Shown one piece after another: positions 12,221 to 23,318 of a stretch of 64,000 nt of DNA. The DNA lies in the NCBI GenBank assembly GCA_030248215.1, contig JASANG010003767.1, positions 186,001-250,000 of the forward strand, written 5' to 3'. Source of the stretch: Enoplolaimus lenunculus. Taxonomy: Eukaryota; Nematoda; Enoplea; Enoplida; Thoracostomopsidae. How positions within the stretch are numbered: position 1 is the stretch's first letter; each line of letters starts with the position of its first letter. The translations under genes and the position numbers were made by a program. The notes beneath the pieces are model-generated. The model had not been told where the DNA came from. It searched no databases and saw only the letters and a list, made by a program, of their open reading frames with translations.

Positions 12221-12669
12221 TAGTGTAGTGACCCAAATAAGAGGGTGTGGGGTAATAAGAGGGGTCCCCATTTTGAGATCCAATCAATAAGAGTCCGTAT
12301 CCCTAATAAGAGTCCGTAAGCGGATAGAGTCCCTAAATCCTAATTAGAGCCCATAAAGGTCAGTTATTTCTAATTGTTGTGCATAAATGACTCAAGGACC
12401 AAATAAAATTGAGTTGGATTCTTTAAGGCGTACTTAAATTTTGAAAGTACATTGCTTTGGTATAACCTTGCATGATCGCTCAAGCTATTGACGCAAGACA
12501 AATAAACGTTTAATTCAACGGATAGTTTCAGTACCGAATATTTAACAGTAACGAAGGGTGGCGGAGCGTGGGTTAAAAATAAATAGCAGTCCGTAACCGA
12601 ACACTGAGGGTGCCCTCCTGAAATGCCAAAAAATTATCAGTCCCCCCTCTTATTCGGGTCACTACACTA
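12221..12669 (-). mobile_element. TA-flanked MITE family D, complete
   Basis: Element 12223-12667 with inverted ends GTGTAGTGACCC and GGGTCACTACAC, flanked by TA on both sides. A TA duplication is the signature of Tc1/mariner-type transposition. It is non-coding. Confidence 0.85.
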
Positions 12670-13111
12670 GTTGGTCGCAAACTTGTCTGTGTGGGTTCGG
12701 CAAAAAATGTGCTAACAAAATTTGTAATTTTATTGATGCATGAATTTAATTAGAAGCTTTAGTTCAAAAACTTTTCCACGGTATCCCAGAGAAACAACAT
12801 CGAACTTATTAGCAGTTCTCGAAAGTTTTTCAGTCCAACGAAACCTATGTCCCTATCTTTATCTCAAAATTATTTGTACACATCATTACTGCCAACTTTG
12901 CGAATTTTGCACGGCAGTCGTTTGATGCGACTGCATTTTTGCAGCGAACTGTAAAAAAGCAATTTTTGGGGGTGCTTGAGCCTCATTTAAGTTTCACGCC
13001 CCTCATACACACACATATATTTCAGTTTAAGTTTCTACTCAAACTGTGTCTGTGTGTTAAACGTTAAGATGTCTATATTTTTTACGCAACACCGCCAAGA
13101 GTAGCATCTAT

Positions 13112-13190
13112 ATATATTATTTTATTATTTTTTATTATTATTGTTGTTATTATTATTATTATTATTGTTGTTGTTGTTCTGTTGTTGTTA
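13112..13190 (+). repeat. TTA/TTG microsatellite
   Basis: TTATTATT then TTGTTGTTG triplets just upstream of the candidate exon at 13397. Confidence 0.9.
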
Positions 13191-13396
13191 CTAAAATACG
13201 CTAAAAATAAACATTTTTTGCTAAAGATTTTTTCGCATTAACAGTCGCGCAAAACGAAGTTTTTTCTCTCAAAAACAAGTAATAAACACCTCTAAAATGA
13301 CTTGCAGAGGCAAAAAAAATAAAAAAGACGATATTTGAGATAGTTTTTACTTTGATTTAGTCATGTTTCAGATCTGTAAGCGGTATTTGGGTTCAG

Positions 13397-13483
13397 ATGG
13401 CCGGCGCTGGTGCAGGAACAGTCCTTGCGGTTCCCTGCCATTTTATAGTCAGAAAAATTTGTAAACAAAGAATGAATGAAAAG
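13397..13483 (+). CDS. Candidate first upstream exon (29 residues)
   Basis: ATG follows a GGGTTCAG acceptor-like site with no gap. The phase-0 reading MAGAGAGTVLAVPC then RKICKQRMNEK ends at a poor donor, GTTTCA. Support comes mainly from in-frame joining to the helical segment at 15137. A start codon abutting an acceptor could also mean a trans-spliced or internal exon. Confidence 0.3.
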
Positions 13484-16400
13484 GTTTCATGAAAAAGTAT
13501 GGTCTCTATCTTTGCCTTAACCGGCACCTTGACAAAACTAGAAGGAAATAACCTTGATGTTTTAAAGAAGCCGAGCGTTTGCAACACATGTTTGAAAAGA
13601 ACGGCGAATTCCCAACTGCGTGCAGCACCTATTGCTTATTGTGTTTATATTGTACCTTCTCATTTTATCAAAGAGTCACCCAGCATCAAAGCTAGACAAG
13701 GTATCTGAAATAGTAAGCTCACTTTGAATCCGCGAACCACAGCCGTATTTTGAGTCATTTCGCGCTCTGACCAGTTTTTTTTCAGTTCAGGTCGATAAAT
13801 AATGCTAATAGTTTTACAACAGAAATGATAACTTCAAATTTAACAATTTTGAATTTACTCTCACGCGCCCGTCATTCGAAATTTTGGTGTCGCGTTTAGA
13901 TCCGGCTATAAAGTTTAGCGAAGATTAATATTGCTGGGTTTTTCAACTATTTTGTTTCGTTATTTTTGGTAACATTTCAAAGCCTGCGGGGCGAGAATAA
14001 ATTCAGAAACAGCATCCATGTAAAGATCAGGGGCGGAACGTTTTTCTGTCTGACTAGAATAGAGAAAGCTTAAGCTTTAGGCTATTTATTTTATGTTTGG
14101 CTTAGGCTTAGGCTTAGGCTTAGGAATAAACTCATTCTTACGCTTGGGCTCTTATAATACTGTTCCTCCTCTGATTTTTACTTGGCCGATATTCGAAACC
14201 ACAAAATTATGTTTAGATATAATGCTACAAATTGCGGTTGGTTTTTTTCCTTCGATCGTGTGGTTTCTTTCACTGTTAAACATTGTGACCCACGTATTAA
14301 AGTAACCGTCACCGTTGATGTATCCGCTGCAGCGTTCATGATTTCACTTATTTCACGCTTCATTATGTTATATCAAATTAAAATGTTGCAAAAATTTAAA
14401 AAATTAAACTTAATAAAAAATGTTAACTTGTCTAGAATATTAACACGATTTTTTAATCGAATTAGCAATAATCAGTTGCATCAAGAGTGGATGATGCTTA
14501 CTTTAACAAGAGTATGCAACTGGGTACATTCTTTGCAGAAAAGAATGTACCCGGCACGTGTTGTGTTTTTGGTCTGCCCTGCTCTATTTATAGGAGGGTA
14601 CAACCTATACGAACCATCCACTTTATGTATCCGGCAACAAATTGTTCTGCTTATAATTTAATTTAGGGTTATTGCATGTGACGGCCACCCTTCCTCTAAA
14701 CAGAGGGAGGTCGGCCAAAAACGCGACACACGGTGGTACATTTTGTACCATGCGGAACCCAAAGAGTAGAACACTCTTGTATCATGCACTCTTGATAGCA
14801 TTAAAACTCGTTATTAAAAACTAAAATATGTTTTACGTTTCAGAGAAAGTACGCCTTAGGGAGGTGCTATACTTTTGATGACGTCCGACGCCGTCCGTCA
14901 CCGTACGTTAATATCGTATAGTACCGTACGTCCACATAGGCACTGTAGTTTTGATGAAGTCCGGCGCCGTTTCCAACACCCTACGTCACCATGTGGCATC
15001 GTACATGAATCACTCTCACCTACGATAGAACATGGTGACGGTCTGCGCCGCACGACAAGTATAGCGCAACCCATAAACGTGAGTGTTACCGTCATAAATC
15101 ACAGCGTATTGAATCTATCTATTTTTTGTTTTTCAGCTAAGAAAATACTTCGTGAGCTTGTACGCAAAATTGGCCCAACACAGAACTTTTGAAAAGGTAA
15201 ATCGTTTTTTCGTCAGAAAAGCAAAAAGTTAAACATATAACCTGATTCGTTCAGAGAATTCTTTGTAGAGTAATATATAATAATTGAATATAAGACATTT
15301 ATATTTAATTATTTGTAAAACAAATTCTCTTAAAATGTTTAAAAACTAAATCGCTTAAATGTTAAATATTGAAGTATTAACATTAAAAGGTTTAAAGACA
15401 ATTTGTTTCTTGAAGGTTCACGACGTTATATTCTGAGTCAAACGCTTCTAAGCTGACAACCCAACGCTGATAATACGTGTCATAGCGCGTACTAGAAGGA
15501 AGCATGTTCATAAACCTAGCCCTAAGCTAGAAAATAGTTTAAACCAAATCATACTGTATTGCAGTCCCTTAACAAAAATTGCTCGTTCTTGAGTCGAAGC
15601 TCCATGAAAAAACATTATTTATCATTAAAGTTTAATATAAAATATGAATTATAGTAATAATCGTAGTTGTATTGACCATCAAACGACATACAGCGAAATG
15701 CCGCTTATAATTGTTGGTCAAAATGCGATGTCATGTGATATTCAAGTTAGTTTAATAAATGATCCAATGGACATAAAATTGGCCTCTGGGTGGCGAAACA
15801 CTTTTCAAAGTGCGAAGACTCAAATTATTTTTTCAAAAAATTCATGCTTACAAATACACGACATGTATATATATCAATCATACAATTTTTAACTCGATTA
15901 TAGCTATGAACCTTTATCTTATAGCGTTCTCAATATTGTGAGAAACTTAGCACTAACTGTGTACTCGAAACAAATGCACTATGCCTGGAAAAATTTCACC
16001 CCTAAAAATTTTCAACGTTGCTTGTAAGTCATTGAAAACGTTTGTATGTCTCTCCTGAAAATTTTGTCAGCCCCCTACGAAGGTGAGCTGGCTACGTGCC
16101 TGATACCATGTGTAAACTCGAAACAATTAGGTACATATATGCGCAGCTTGAAATATGCTCAACACGTAAGAGACGCCCTTAAAACTCGAGTGAAAATTTT
16201 TGAAGTTCAAGAGTGGTTATGGCAAACGTCTCGAGTACTGTCATCATAGTTCAAATCCTAGCATGAAATCAGAACTTACATGAAACTGGAAATATTTATT
16301 CTAAAAAGTATAATCAAGTGCCATAGTGTTCGATTCATGTCGTTCACTTAGGTCTTAGGTGACGAAACGTTTTAAAAGGTGTAGAAAGTCCTTTACAGCG

Positions 16401-17962
16401 CGGACTGTGAATAACTTTCGCTATGAAGCCGTGAAGACTAAGATCTTTGATTTGTATCTTTTTACTAATTATTATCAATTGGTTTCTGGAAGACTTCACT
16501 TTTTTTTAGTTCAGTTTCCAAAACGAGGTATGAACCGCGAATAAAAGCGGTCAGACATCAATTACTACTGCCGAAGCCGTTTGATCCCTGCACGTTGTTA
16601 CAGACACAACTACAGTTCGTACTGTAATTTTAACAATTTTACGTTTTCAGGCAATCAACGAAATGTTAACGGATCAAAGAACGCGATTTGACGCTCAAAA
16701 GACATGGCTCAAGCGCCAGATTGAATCTTGCTGCAAAGTTGAGGTTTGTCCATTTTTTATATTTATGAGGCAATAGATTTAAAAGTGTTCACAAACGTAA
16801 CTTAAAACAAATCTATCTTGTTTACTCGCGGAAATATTTCTTACCAGCAAGATTATTAGGATTTCAAGCTTATTACTGTGCTCATATTAGGTATAGGGCC
16901 TGGACACTGAGAGACAAAGGAACCGGAAGGCTTGTTGAGTGGAAGGTTAGGTTTAGGCTTAGTGTATAAGCTCTGGCATGGGCTTATTACTGGATCTATT
17001 AGCTAAGTCATCTTCACTTGATATCTTCAAAAATATGGTAAGCTATGGTATTTGAAAGAAGCCTGGTTAAATTAACCGGCTTACTTGCCGTATCGAGATT
17101 CGGTTAAGATTTTTAGAAAATACCTGTGTGTTTTGATATCACGACAATTTGTCACGCGGCGACTCGTCGCCCAACAACTTGTAATCCGAAATTTCATCGA
17201 TTCGGCAATTAGCCCATCGTTATGTTTATGCTTTAAGCTCAGGATTACGCTAAGGATGTGCTTAGATTTTTTCAGAGGCTTTAGATGCGCGCAAAGTGGC
17301 TGGACGACAAATTGTCGCAGATTCGTGTATATTCCAAGCGGCTGTGGCAGCCAGATTGCTATAGATTGTGCTATTATCGTTGATTTGTACTTATATATAC
17401 TTTTTGTAATTGTGGTCAAAATTAATCCCAAACCCGTTTTCATTTTGAAAAAATTTAAACGTAATTCGAATTGAAATACAATAAATGATGATTAATATTT
17501 TCACTTGCGCAAACGAATTAGGAACGGAGCCTAGATTTTATCTCGGTACCGTATAATCCAATGGGCCAATGTTACTTTAAGGCGCGTAACAGTAGATTAA
17601 GCGTACTCCTAAGCGTAAGGCTAAACCTAAGCGTTGCAAAAATGTCTCAAAGTAACATGGGCCATCTAAACTAATTGTTTTCACTGGTTATTCTAAAGCC
17701 TGAAAAACTGCCGTTTTTCATTTCTCTGCAAAGTTCGAAGCGCAACATTTCCCCTTTCCACTCCCATGAACATACGCGTTTCCGCCGGAGACCTTACAAA
17801 AAAATCCAGGATTCTCCGTTGATATTCGTTTATGATAACGGGGTCCTTAAATATGTTACAGAATTCTCGTCAATCGACAGAAAGCAATTCTGACGATTCC
17901 GGAATAGTAAACGGAAACACCGAATTTGATCTGTCCGACATTGGCAGTCTAAAAAGCAAGTG
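13397..17962 (+). CDS. Upstream exon set, probable alternative N-terminus of the RasGEF gene
   Basis: Four exon-like segments at 13397-13483, 15137-15196, 16651-16743 and 17862-17962 join in frame. They begin at an ATG directly after an AG acceptor (MAGAGAGTVLAVPCHF). They continue through a charged helical stretch (LRKYFVSLYAKLAQHRTFEK, then INEMLTDQRTRFDAQKTWLK) to a Ser/Asp-rich part (SDDSGIVNG, DLSDIGSLKSK). The last segment ends in phase 2. A strong acceptor at 22512-22513, inside the first coding exon of the RasGEF gene, leaves exactly the one base needed to stay in that exon's frame. That would give a 967-residue product. The same segment could instead end at a TAA that overlaps its donor and form a separate short gene. 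I do not recognise the protein. The second to fourth segments are better supported than the first, whose donor (GTTTCA) is weak. Confidence 0.45.
14020..14187 (+). mobile_element. CTTAGG-core MITE, subfamily A
   Basis: ATGTAAAGATCAGGGGCGGA at the left and CTGTTCCTCCTCTGATTTTT near the right. The middle holds four tandem CTTAGG units. Confidence 0.8.
14481..14796 (+). mobile_element. MITE family F
   Basis: Ends TCAAGAGTGGATGATGC and GTATCATGCACTCTTGA. Inside are the inverted pair GGGTACATTCTTT and AAAGAATGTACCC and a second palindrome around TAGAGGG/CCCTCTA-type sequence. Confidence 0.75.
14862..15078 (+). mobile_element. Family E MITE
   Basis: GGGAGGTGCTATACTTTTGA at the left and CAAGTATAGCGCAACCC at the right enclose a CGTCCGACGCCGTCCGTCAC core. 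It ends about 60 bases before the candidate exon at 15137. Confidence 0.72.
15137..15196 (+). CDS. Candidate upstream exon (20 residues)
   Basis: A TTTTTGTTTTTCAG acceptor and a GTAAAT donor bound exactly 20 codons (LRKYFVSLYAKLAQHRTFEK) with phase 0 at both ends. It starts about 60 bases after the end of an inverted-repeat MITE. Confidence 0.45.
16651..16743 (+). CDS. Candidate upstream exon (31 residues)
   Basis: An ACGTTTTCAG acceptor and a GTTTGT donor bound 31 codons in phase 0. The product is strongly helical and charged (INEMLTDQRTRFDAQKTWLK) and ends ESCCKVE, which suggests a short coiled coil. Confidence 0.5.
17138..17335 (+). repeat. Repeat with CGACAATTTGTC-type ends
   Basis: ACGACAATTTGTCACGCGGC at the left and GACGACAAATTGTCGC at the right. 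A related, shorter copy lies at 61108-61240 (GACAATTCGTCACCC and GTGACAAGTTGTCGGG). Confidence 0.55.
17561..17667 (-). mobile_element. CTTAGG-core MITE, subfamily C, internally deleted
   Basis: Inverse orientation. GGCCAATGTTACTTTAAGG and AAAGTAACATGGGCC ends enclose a shortened CTTAGG core (as CCTAAG). Confidence 0.75.
17862..17962 (+). CDS. Candidate upstream exon (33 residues + 2 nt)
   Basis: An ATGTTACAG acceptor and a GTAAGG donor bound an open segment rich in Ser, Asp and Asn (SRQSTESNSDDSGIVNG, EFDLSDIGSLKSK). It ends in phase 2, which matches the acceptor at 22513 and no other site I found. Read through, it would stop at TGG TAA, where the TAA overlaps the donor. Confidence 0.5.
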
Positions 17963-18903
17963 GTAAGGAACTAAATTTTTTGATAACCAGATTTTTATGG
18001 ATTGAACTCAGTTTTTCCACGTCGCCTATACCACTATTGTCTTGGTCGCCAATGTATAGAACTGTGTCGTAACAGTAGTATAAGCAAATTCCAAAGCCAA
18101 AGCCTAAGCCTAATCGTAACGAGAGAAGATTTGGCCTCGTTTGTATGGGCAGGCTACCGGGCTACATTATTTTCTACTAATGACGCCAAGCAGAGTGCAA
18201 ATGCAGTATCTGTATAATGTATGTTTAGTTTGTTTGTGAGCTCAAATGTGCAATTGCGAAGTCCTTATGACCGTACGGAAGGGATTTGATGAGGCCGTTC
18301 CTAAAAACAAGTGTTTTCGGGTAAGTCGGTCGAAGCAATTCTTATTACGATTAAAAAATTAATTGTTCGCAAAAACGGCCTTTACCCCCAAAAAATCGCT
18401 TCTTGTCTTCACGATAAAATCCATGTTTGGCTCTGGTACACACACACTTCCTCCACATTCTTATGGTTTAGGCGTAAGTTTAGGTTTGGGAATAGGCTTT
18501 CATTAGCCGAAGGCTTGGCTTATAATACGGATAGAATGTGGACAAAATCCACTGTTTTGGTTGCAGAGTTGATTGTTTTCTTCGAAACAGCTACTGAACA
18601 AAATCTCAACATAACGACAAAAAATTTGCCTTTCCCAATTCTATCTCGTCTCAGTAAAACTCAACATTCCATTGATTCGAAATGGGGGGGTTACTCGAAG
18701 CTGAAATTGTGTGATCTCAAAACAACAACAACAACAACAACTTGTAACTCTGTCAACGAAACAGTTTTAAGTTGCAACGAAATACTCCAAAGCAAAAATA
18801 CACATTAATAGTTTGGACACTTAACGTCGTATAAAGGTTTAAATTTAACACCATTTTGCAAAATTTTCGCCACTAAAATTAAGACTTAAATTCAGTTTTG
18901 TTA

Positions 18904-19075
18904 CATTTATTGGCCCATGTAAAGATCAGGGCCGAAACGTTTTTCTGTGGCAGTGCAATAGAGTAAGCTTAAGCTTTAGACTAATTTTTTGCTTGGTTTA
19001 GGCTTAGGCTTAGGCTTTGGCTTAGGAATATGCTTATACTGTTCCGCCCCTGTTCTTTACATTGACCCATTTATT
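18904..19075 (+). mobile_element. CTTAGG-core MITE, subfamily A, 8-bp target duplication
   Basis: Element 18912-19067. CATTTATT at 18904-18911 is repeated at 19068-19075. Tandem CTTAGG units lie near 19000. Confidence 0.88.
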
Positions 19076-19520
19076 CTAGCAATATTTTTCTAATATTAAA
19101 TAAATATTTGGGTAGGTACAACAGTGGTGGAAATATTTGGGTTCATCAGACTACAAGGTGATACGCCAAATGAGTAACTGTTATACGTTATATAAGGAAA
19201 GGTTGAGTTAAAATTAGACTAAAATGATGTTTTTTGAACTAAAGACTGAATTTCAGTACTTTGGTTCGAGTTGAAATGAATTACTATAGGTAATCAGTAA
19301 CAAACATATTTTTAGTAAGTTTTGAGATAGTTTTGTTTTCTGAAGTTTTGTGCTAAACATTTTTATATACGAGCCAGCGAATTGGCAGCAGTACGTAAGC
19401 TTAGCAGGTCCTTTATTCATTTTTTACTGGCGGAACCAGAAATTTCTTATGGTGCAGGAGCGCGTTATATGTATATACAGAAACTAAATTGCGAGCGAAG
19501 CGAGCTAGAACCCAAACGCG

Positions 19521-19709
19521 GCCAATGTTACTTTATGGTGCGTAGCAGTAGATTAAGCGTATTCCTAAGCCTAAGCCTAAGCCTAAGCGTTGCAAGAATG
19601 TGTTCCTAAGCCTAAGCCCAAGCCTAAGCAAAAAATGTAATCTAAAATTTAAACATACTAATTATAGACCCACCATAACCCTGGACGACCCTTAAAGTAA
19701 CATCGGCAG
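19521..19709 (-). mobile_element. CTTAGG-core MITE, subfamily C
   Basis: Inverse orientation, with two CCTAAG blocks. Both flanks carry AGCGAGCTAGAA followed by CCAAACGC-type sequence, so the insertion is bounded by a longer duplication than in other copies. Confidence 0.75.
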
Positions 19710-20159
19710 CGAGCTAGAAGCCAAACGCAGTGTTTACCTAATTTTGATAAACAAATTTTGGTTTTGATTTGTGTTCGCACGGCGTCCAGGTTTGGAGCGT
19801 GTGTCCCGTGTATACAACAGTGTCACGATGAGGTGAAACATTTTAATCTGAATCGATATTAATAAAATTTTATTTCCAATTGAAATTAAGCTTAAATGTC
19901 ATTGTTATCAAGAAAAGAACTAGAATTTGGCCAAATTCAGGTCGGATAAAATACATCTTGGGGTTTGTTTGCAAAGATTTGTGATAAAGCGTTTGTCAGT
20001 GAGCACTATTATTCATCTATCTATAACAATCAGATTACCCATGTTTCGAATAATCCTGCAGATTTGTGTATGCACGCAAAAACCCTAATGTCTTCCTCCG
20101 GAACCGGATACTGCAGAAAACAGACACCCGGCTTTGACAAAGATAGAATGATGACCATG

Positions 20160-20233
20160 AAGTTTGGCGATGGGTGACGCACAGTGACGGACGGCGCCGG
20201 ACGTCAACAAAAGTATAGCGCAACCCTAATCGT
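20160..20233 (+). mobile_element. Family E MITE, right-end fragment
   Basis: Only AGTGACGGACGGCGCCGGAC and the right terminus TATAGCGCAACCC followed by TAA remain. Confidence 0.65.
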
Positions 20234-20940
20234 TGAATTAGCTAATTATAAGTATTTAGAAACGACACCAGTGTGTGTATTATTCAGCCCCTAAATTTAA
20301 GGGGCTTTCGAGTGACATTTTTGGACACGCGTGAGATACATTTTACGATACGGTGTATTGAAACAAACTTTTCTTAAATTTGTTCACATAAAACAAAAGC
20401 TTTTTAAGTAAGTACTACTCTTAACATTAAAAGAATATTTCATTTTCAAGCAAGCATGGTCGGGTAAAAGGGGGTCACAGAGTATAGCAAACGCAAGCGA
20501 CGTACAGTGAAATTTTTTCCAGGGAGAAGAGAGCTTTTGACGTAGCTGGCCAAAGTCATATAACTCGTGTGTGCAGGCGTATTCGAATATTTTTTGAGCG
20601 ATCGTCAAGCAAGCGGCCTGTCTCAAAGATTTCACGAGTCTGCTTAGGAGGGGGTACTTCTCAGCCTGCCCCTGAAAAAAACACTTTTGTACAGCATCCA
20701 CTGATGATGGTCTGTTTTGAGTGTGGAATTTCCTGTTTTTTGTTGAATTTCGTCTAAACTTTTTCGGCGTCTTTAACATTTTTTCTTAAAGTTTTGTTCT
20801 GGTTTCTAACCGGTTTCTGTGTGGCTGTTTTTATAGTCTAAGTTTCAGAGAAAATTGACAAGTGTTGTTTTTTTGCTAATTTCTATTAATTCAAAAGTTT
20901 GCTTTTTGTTTCATAGTTTTCGTAAACTAAAATAACCATT

Positions 20941-21371
20941 TAGTGACCCGAATAAGAGGTGGGACTGATATTTATTTGGCCTCTCCAGAGGGTACCCTCC
21001 TTGTTATTCGGTTACGGACTGTTATTTATTTTTAACCAGCCCTGCGCCACCATTTATTATTGATATATATCCAGTATTGCAACTATTCGGTGAATTAAAC
21101 GGTTTTTACCTTGCATTAAAAGCTTGAGGGATTATGCAAGGTTATACTTAGGAATGTACTTTCAAAAGTTAAGTAAGCTTTAAAGTTTCAAACTCAATTT
21201 ATTTGGTCCCGGAGTCATTTATGGGCTACAATTAGGAATAATTGACATTTATGGACTCTAATTAGGGTTTAGGGACTCTACCGCTTACGGACTCTTATAC
21301 GGACTCCTATTGATTGGGACTCAAAATGAGTTACCCTCTTATTACCCCCTCTTATTCGGGTCAATACAGTA
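20941..21371 (+). mobile_element. TA-flanked MITE family D
   Basis: It starts AGTGACCCGAATAAGAGG and ends CTTATTCGGGTCAATACAG, then TA. Opposite orientation to the copy at 12221. Confidence 0.82.
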
Positions 21372-21663
21372 CATAAGTTCAATAGCAGTTTCGCCCAGGC
21401 CTTTCATAGACTAAAATAAACTATTGGTCCACAAGTTCAATAGCAGTTTAGCCCACGAGAAACTGCTATTACGCAAAATAGCAGATTGTCCAAGGCCATT
21501 TTGGATAAAACTACGGTACTGAGGCCCATGAATACCAGAACTTACGGTTCAAGTCCAAAAAATAAAGCTTAGTTATATACTTTAAACAGTTGGCTTAAAA
21601 GATGAAATCTATAAATACAAGACATAAAACGTGTGGAGAATAAATCTATTACAGTCGTTACAA

Positions 21664-21811
21664 AATAGATCCAATATATAGATCACGACCGTAGCAGTAC
21701 CAAAGCTTAGGCCTAAGCCTAAGCCTAAGCAAGAAATTAGTCAACAATTAAACTTGCTCCATTGCAGTTCCGCTTCTAAACGATCCGCCCTTGATCTTCA
21801 CATGTGACCAA
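21664..21811 (-). mobile_element. CTTAGG-core MITE, subfamily A, inverse orientation
   Basis: Core CCTAAGCCTAAGCCTAAGC, then CATTGCAGTTCC, and a right end GATCCGCCCTTGATCTTCAC. Confidence 0.7.
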
Positions 21812-22448
21812 AATGGCAACCTTATACCAGTTAATACACAGGACGTTCACTAAATCAATAGTCACTGGTGGTGTTTAGGCAATAGCAGGCAAGTTAGCAT
21901 GTTTTTGAGTTGGATTAGATTTACCAACGCCCGATTTGAACCGATACAATGCGTCCTGGACATTTGAAACATTTGAAATGTACATTCTAGTGAATTAATA
22001 ATTTTAATTCAGAATGAGTTGAATGTCACTGAGTCAAAATTACGTCTTTAAGAACTCAGACTTTTGAATTGATTGAACTTATCCTGAGATACTTAGTTAA
22101 ACTCACTCTGAATTAAATAAGCTTAGAGTGTGAGTTATTATCATTGCTGTTATTAACTCAGAAATAACCAGAAATGACTAATTTGTTGTCTGAGTTGATT
22201 AATCTGAAATTTCCACGTCTGTTATGTGCAGCAGGTACAACTGATTGCAACCAAACAACGAAAATGCCAATTTTACGGTTTTGTCAGCAGTTTGTGTCCC
22301 AAGTAATTTCCAGTAATTCAACTGAACCAATTGTGCGTTGTAATTTCAAAATCCACAGTTAATTGGTGATAGGTGCTGTATCCATTTGAGAATACAGGTC
22401 ATGATTCAAGTTTAAATATAATATTTTAAATAATCGCTTTTAAACACA

Positions 22449-22781
22449 ATGACTCAACTCAACTCAAATCCGACCTCATCAATGCTACAAGAACTCGATC
22501 AATTATTTTTCAGTTTAACATCAACGTCGCAGCCGTGCAGCTCACCGGATACCAGTTGCGGCAACTCTTCGATCCCTGGCAAATTTCCTTTTGTTTCCAC
22601 AGGCGATTCCGACAATATCAAAGGCAACTTTTACGATAACAGTAATTTCAACGACATCAACAACAAGCGGAACAGCAGTCACAACAAAAACAACAACAAT
22701 AGCAACAGATGCGACTTCAATAGGAGGAGCAACATCATCATCAACAGCAGCAACAACAACAACAATAGCAACAACAACAAG

Positions 22782-22847
<66 letters not shown>

Positions 22848-23318
22848 AACAATAACAACAACAACAACATCGACAACATAAATATTGACTATCGTAGAAG
22901 TAGCGGACAAAAAGGAAATACCTCTGCAATGCTTACTAACCATTTCTTCGCTTCTGTAAAAAATGGACAGGTAGAACTCGACAGCAACTCAGCAAAATGT
23001 CGCGGTAATAAGAGTAGCGCAACTCACCTGACAACTACCATAAGTCAAATTGCATTGGATCGCCAAAATGCTGAAAACTGTCCAATCAAATGCCAAGAGT
23101 ATGACGTTGATGGTGAAGAGGTCTATGCAAAAGTGTCAGACAAGTTTCTATTGGATGATCCAGACGGTAGCGAGCGCAACAACTATGGTTACAACGACAA
23201 ATTTTCTAATTATAGTAAGATACAAACAGAAAACAGTGGCGAAACGAGCGGAAATGACCAAAATGAAAAGCCGAAAACTGCGGAAAACATGGATCGAATG
23301 CATGAAAGCGTCGAGGAG
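22449..23318 (+). CDS. RASGEF1: RASGEF1 coding exon 1: low-complexity N-terminus with poly-Asn
   Basis: It encodes residues 1-290 and ends at GAG|GTAAGC, phase 0. It is rich in Ser, Asn, Asp and Thr. A poly-Asn run of about 30 residues lies within an Asn-rich block (roughly residues 76-143) built on an AAC triplet repeat. No domain is recognised, and the segment is probably disordered. An acceptor at 22512-22513 (TTATTTTTCAG) lies inside the exon in the right phase for an alternative start. A second possible continuation, acceptor at ~23391, stays open for about 30 codons before a stop. Confidence 0.8.

Larger units (their letters stand above)
6416..13396. other. Mostly repeats; no supported gene
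   Basis: A relatively GC-rich, open stretch at 6470-6715 has no recognisable protein and continues the frame of the minisatellite. The remainder contains MITE families A, D, E, G and J listed separately, and AT-rich sequence with no convincing exon. Confidence 0.45.

Noticed and set aside
13499-13708. Plus-strand 69-residue frame after the candidate exon at 13397
   Set aside because: It overlaps no good acceptor and does not fit in phase with the neighbouring candidate exons.
14093-14125. True telomere or subtelomere
   Set aside because: CTTAGG runs are at most four or five units long, always inside transposon ends and spread over the whole window.
18311-18808. 165-residue frame, possible continuation of the upstream exon chain
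   Set aside because: The acceptor at ~18568 would create an immediate stop in the phase left by 17962, and the first half overlaps a decayed CTTAGG-like element.
22542-22943. Long minus-strand frames of Val, Leu or Cys over the AAC repeat
   Set aside because: They are antisense readings of the triplet repeat. The plus-strand frame has a good start, a splice donor and connects to RASGEF1.
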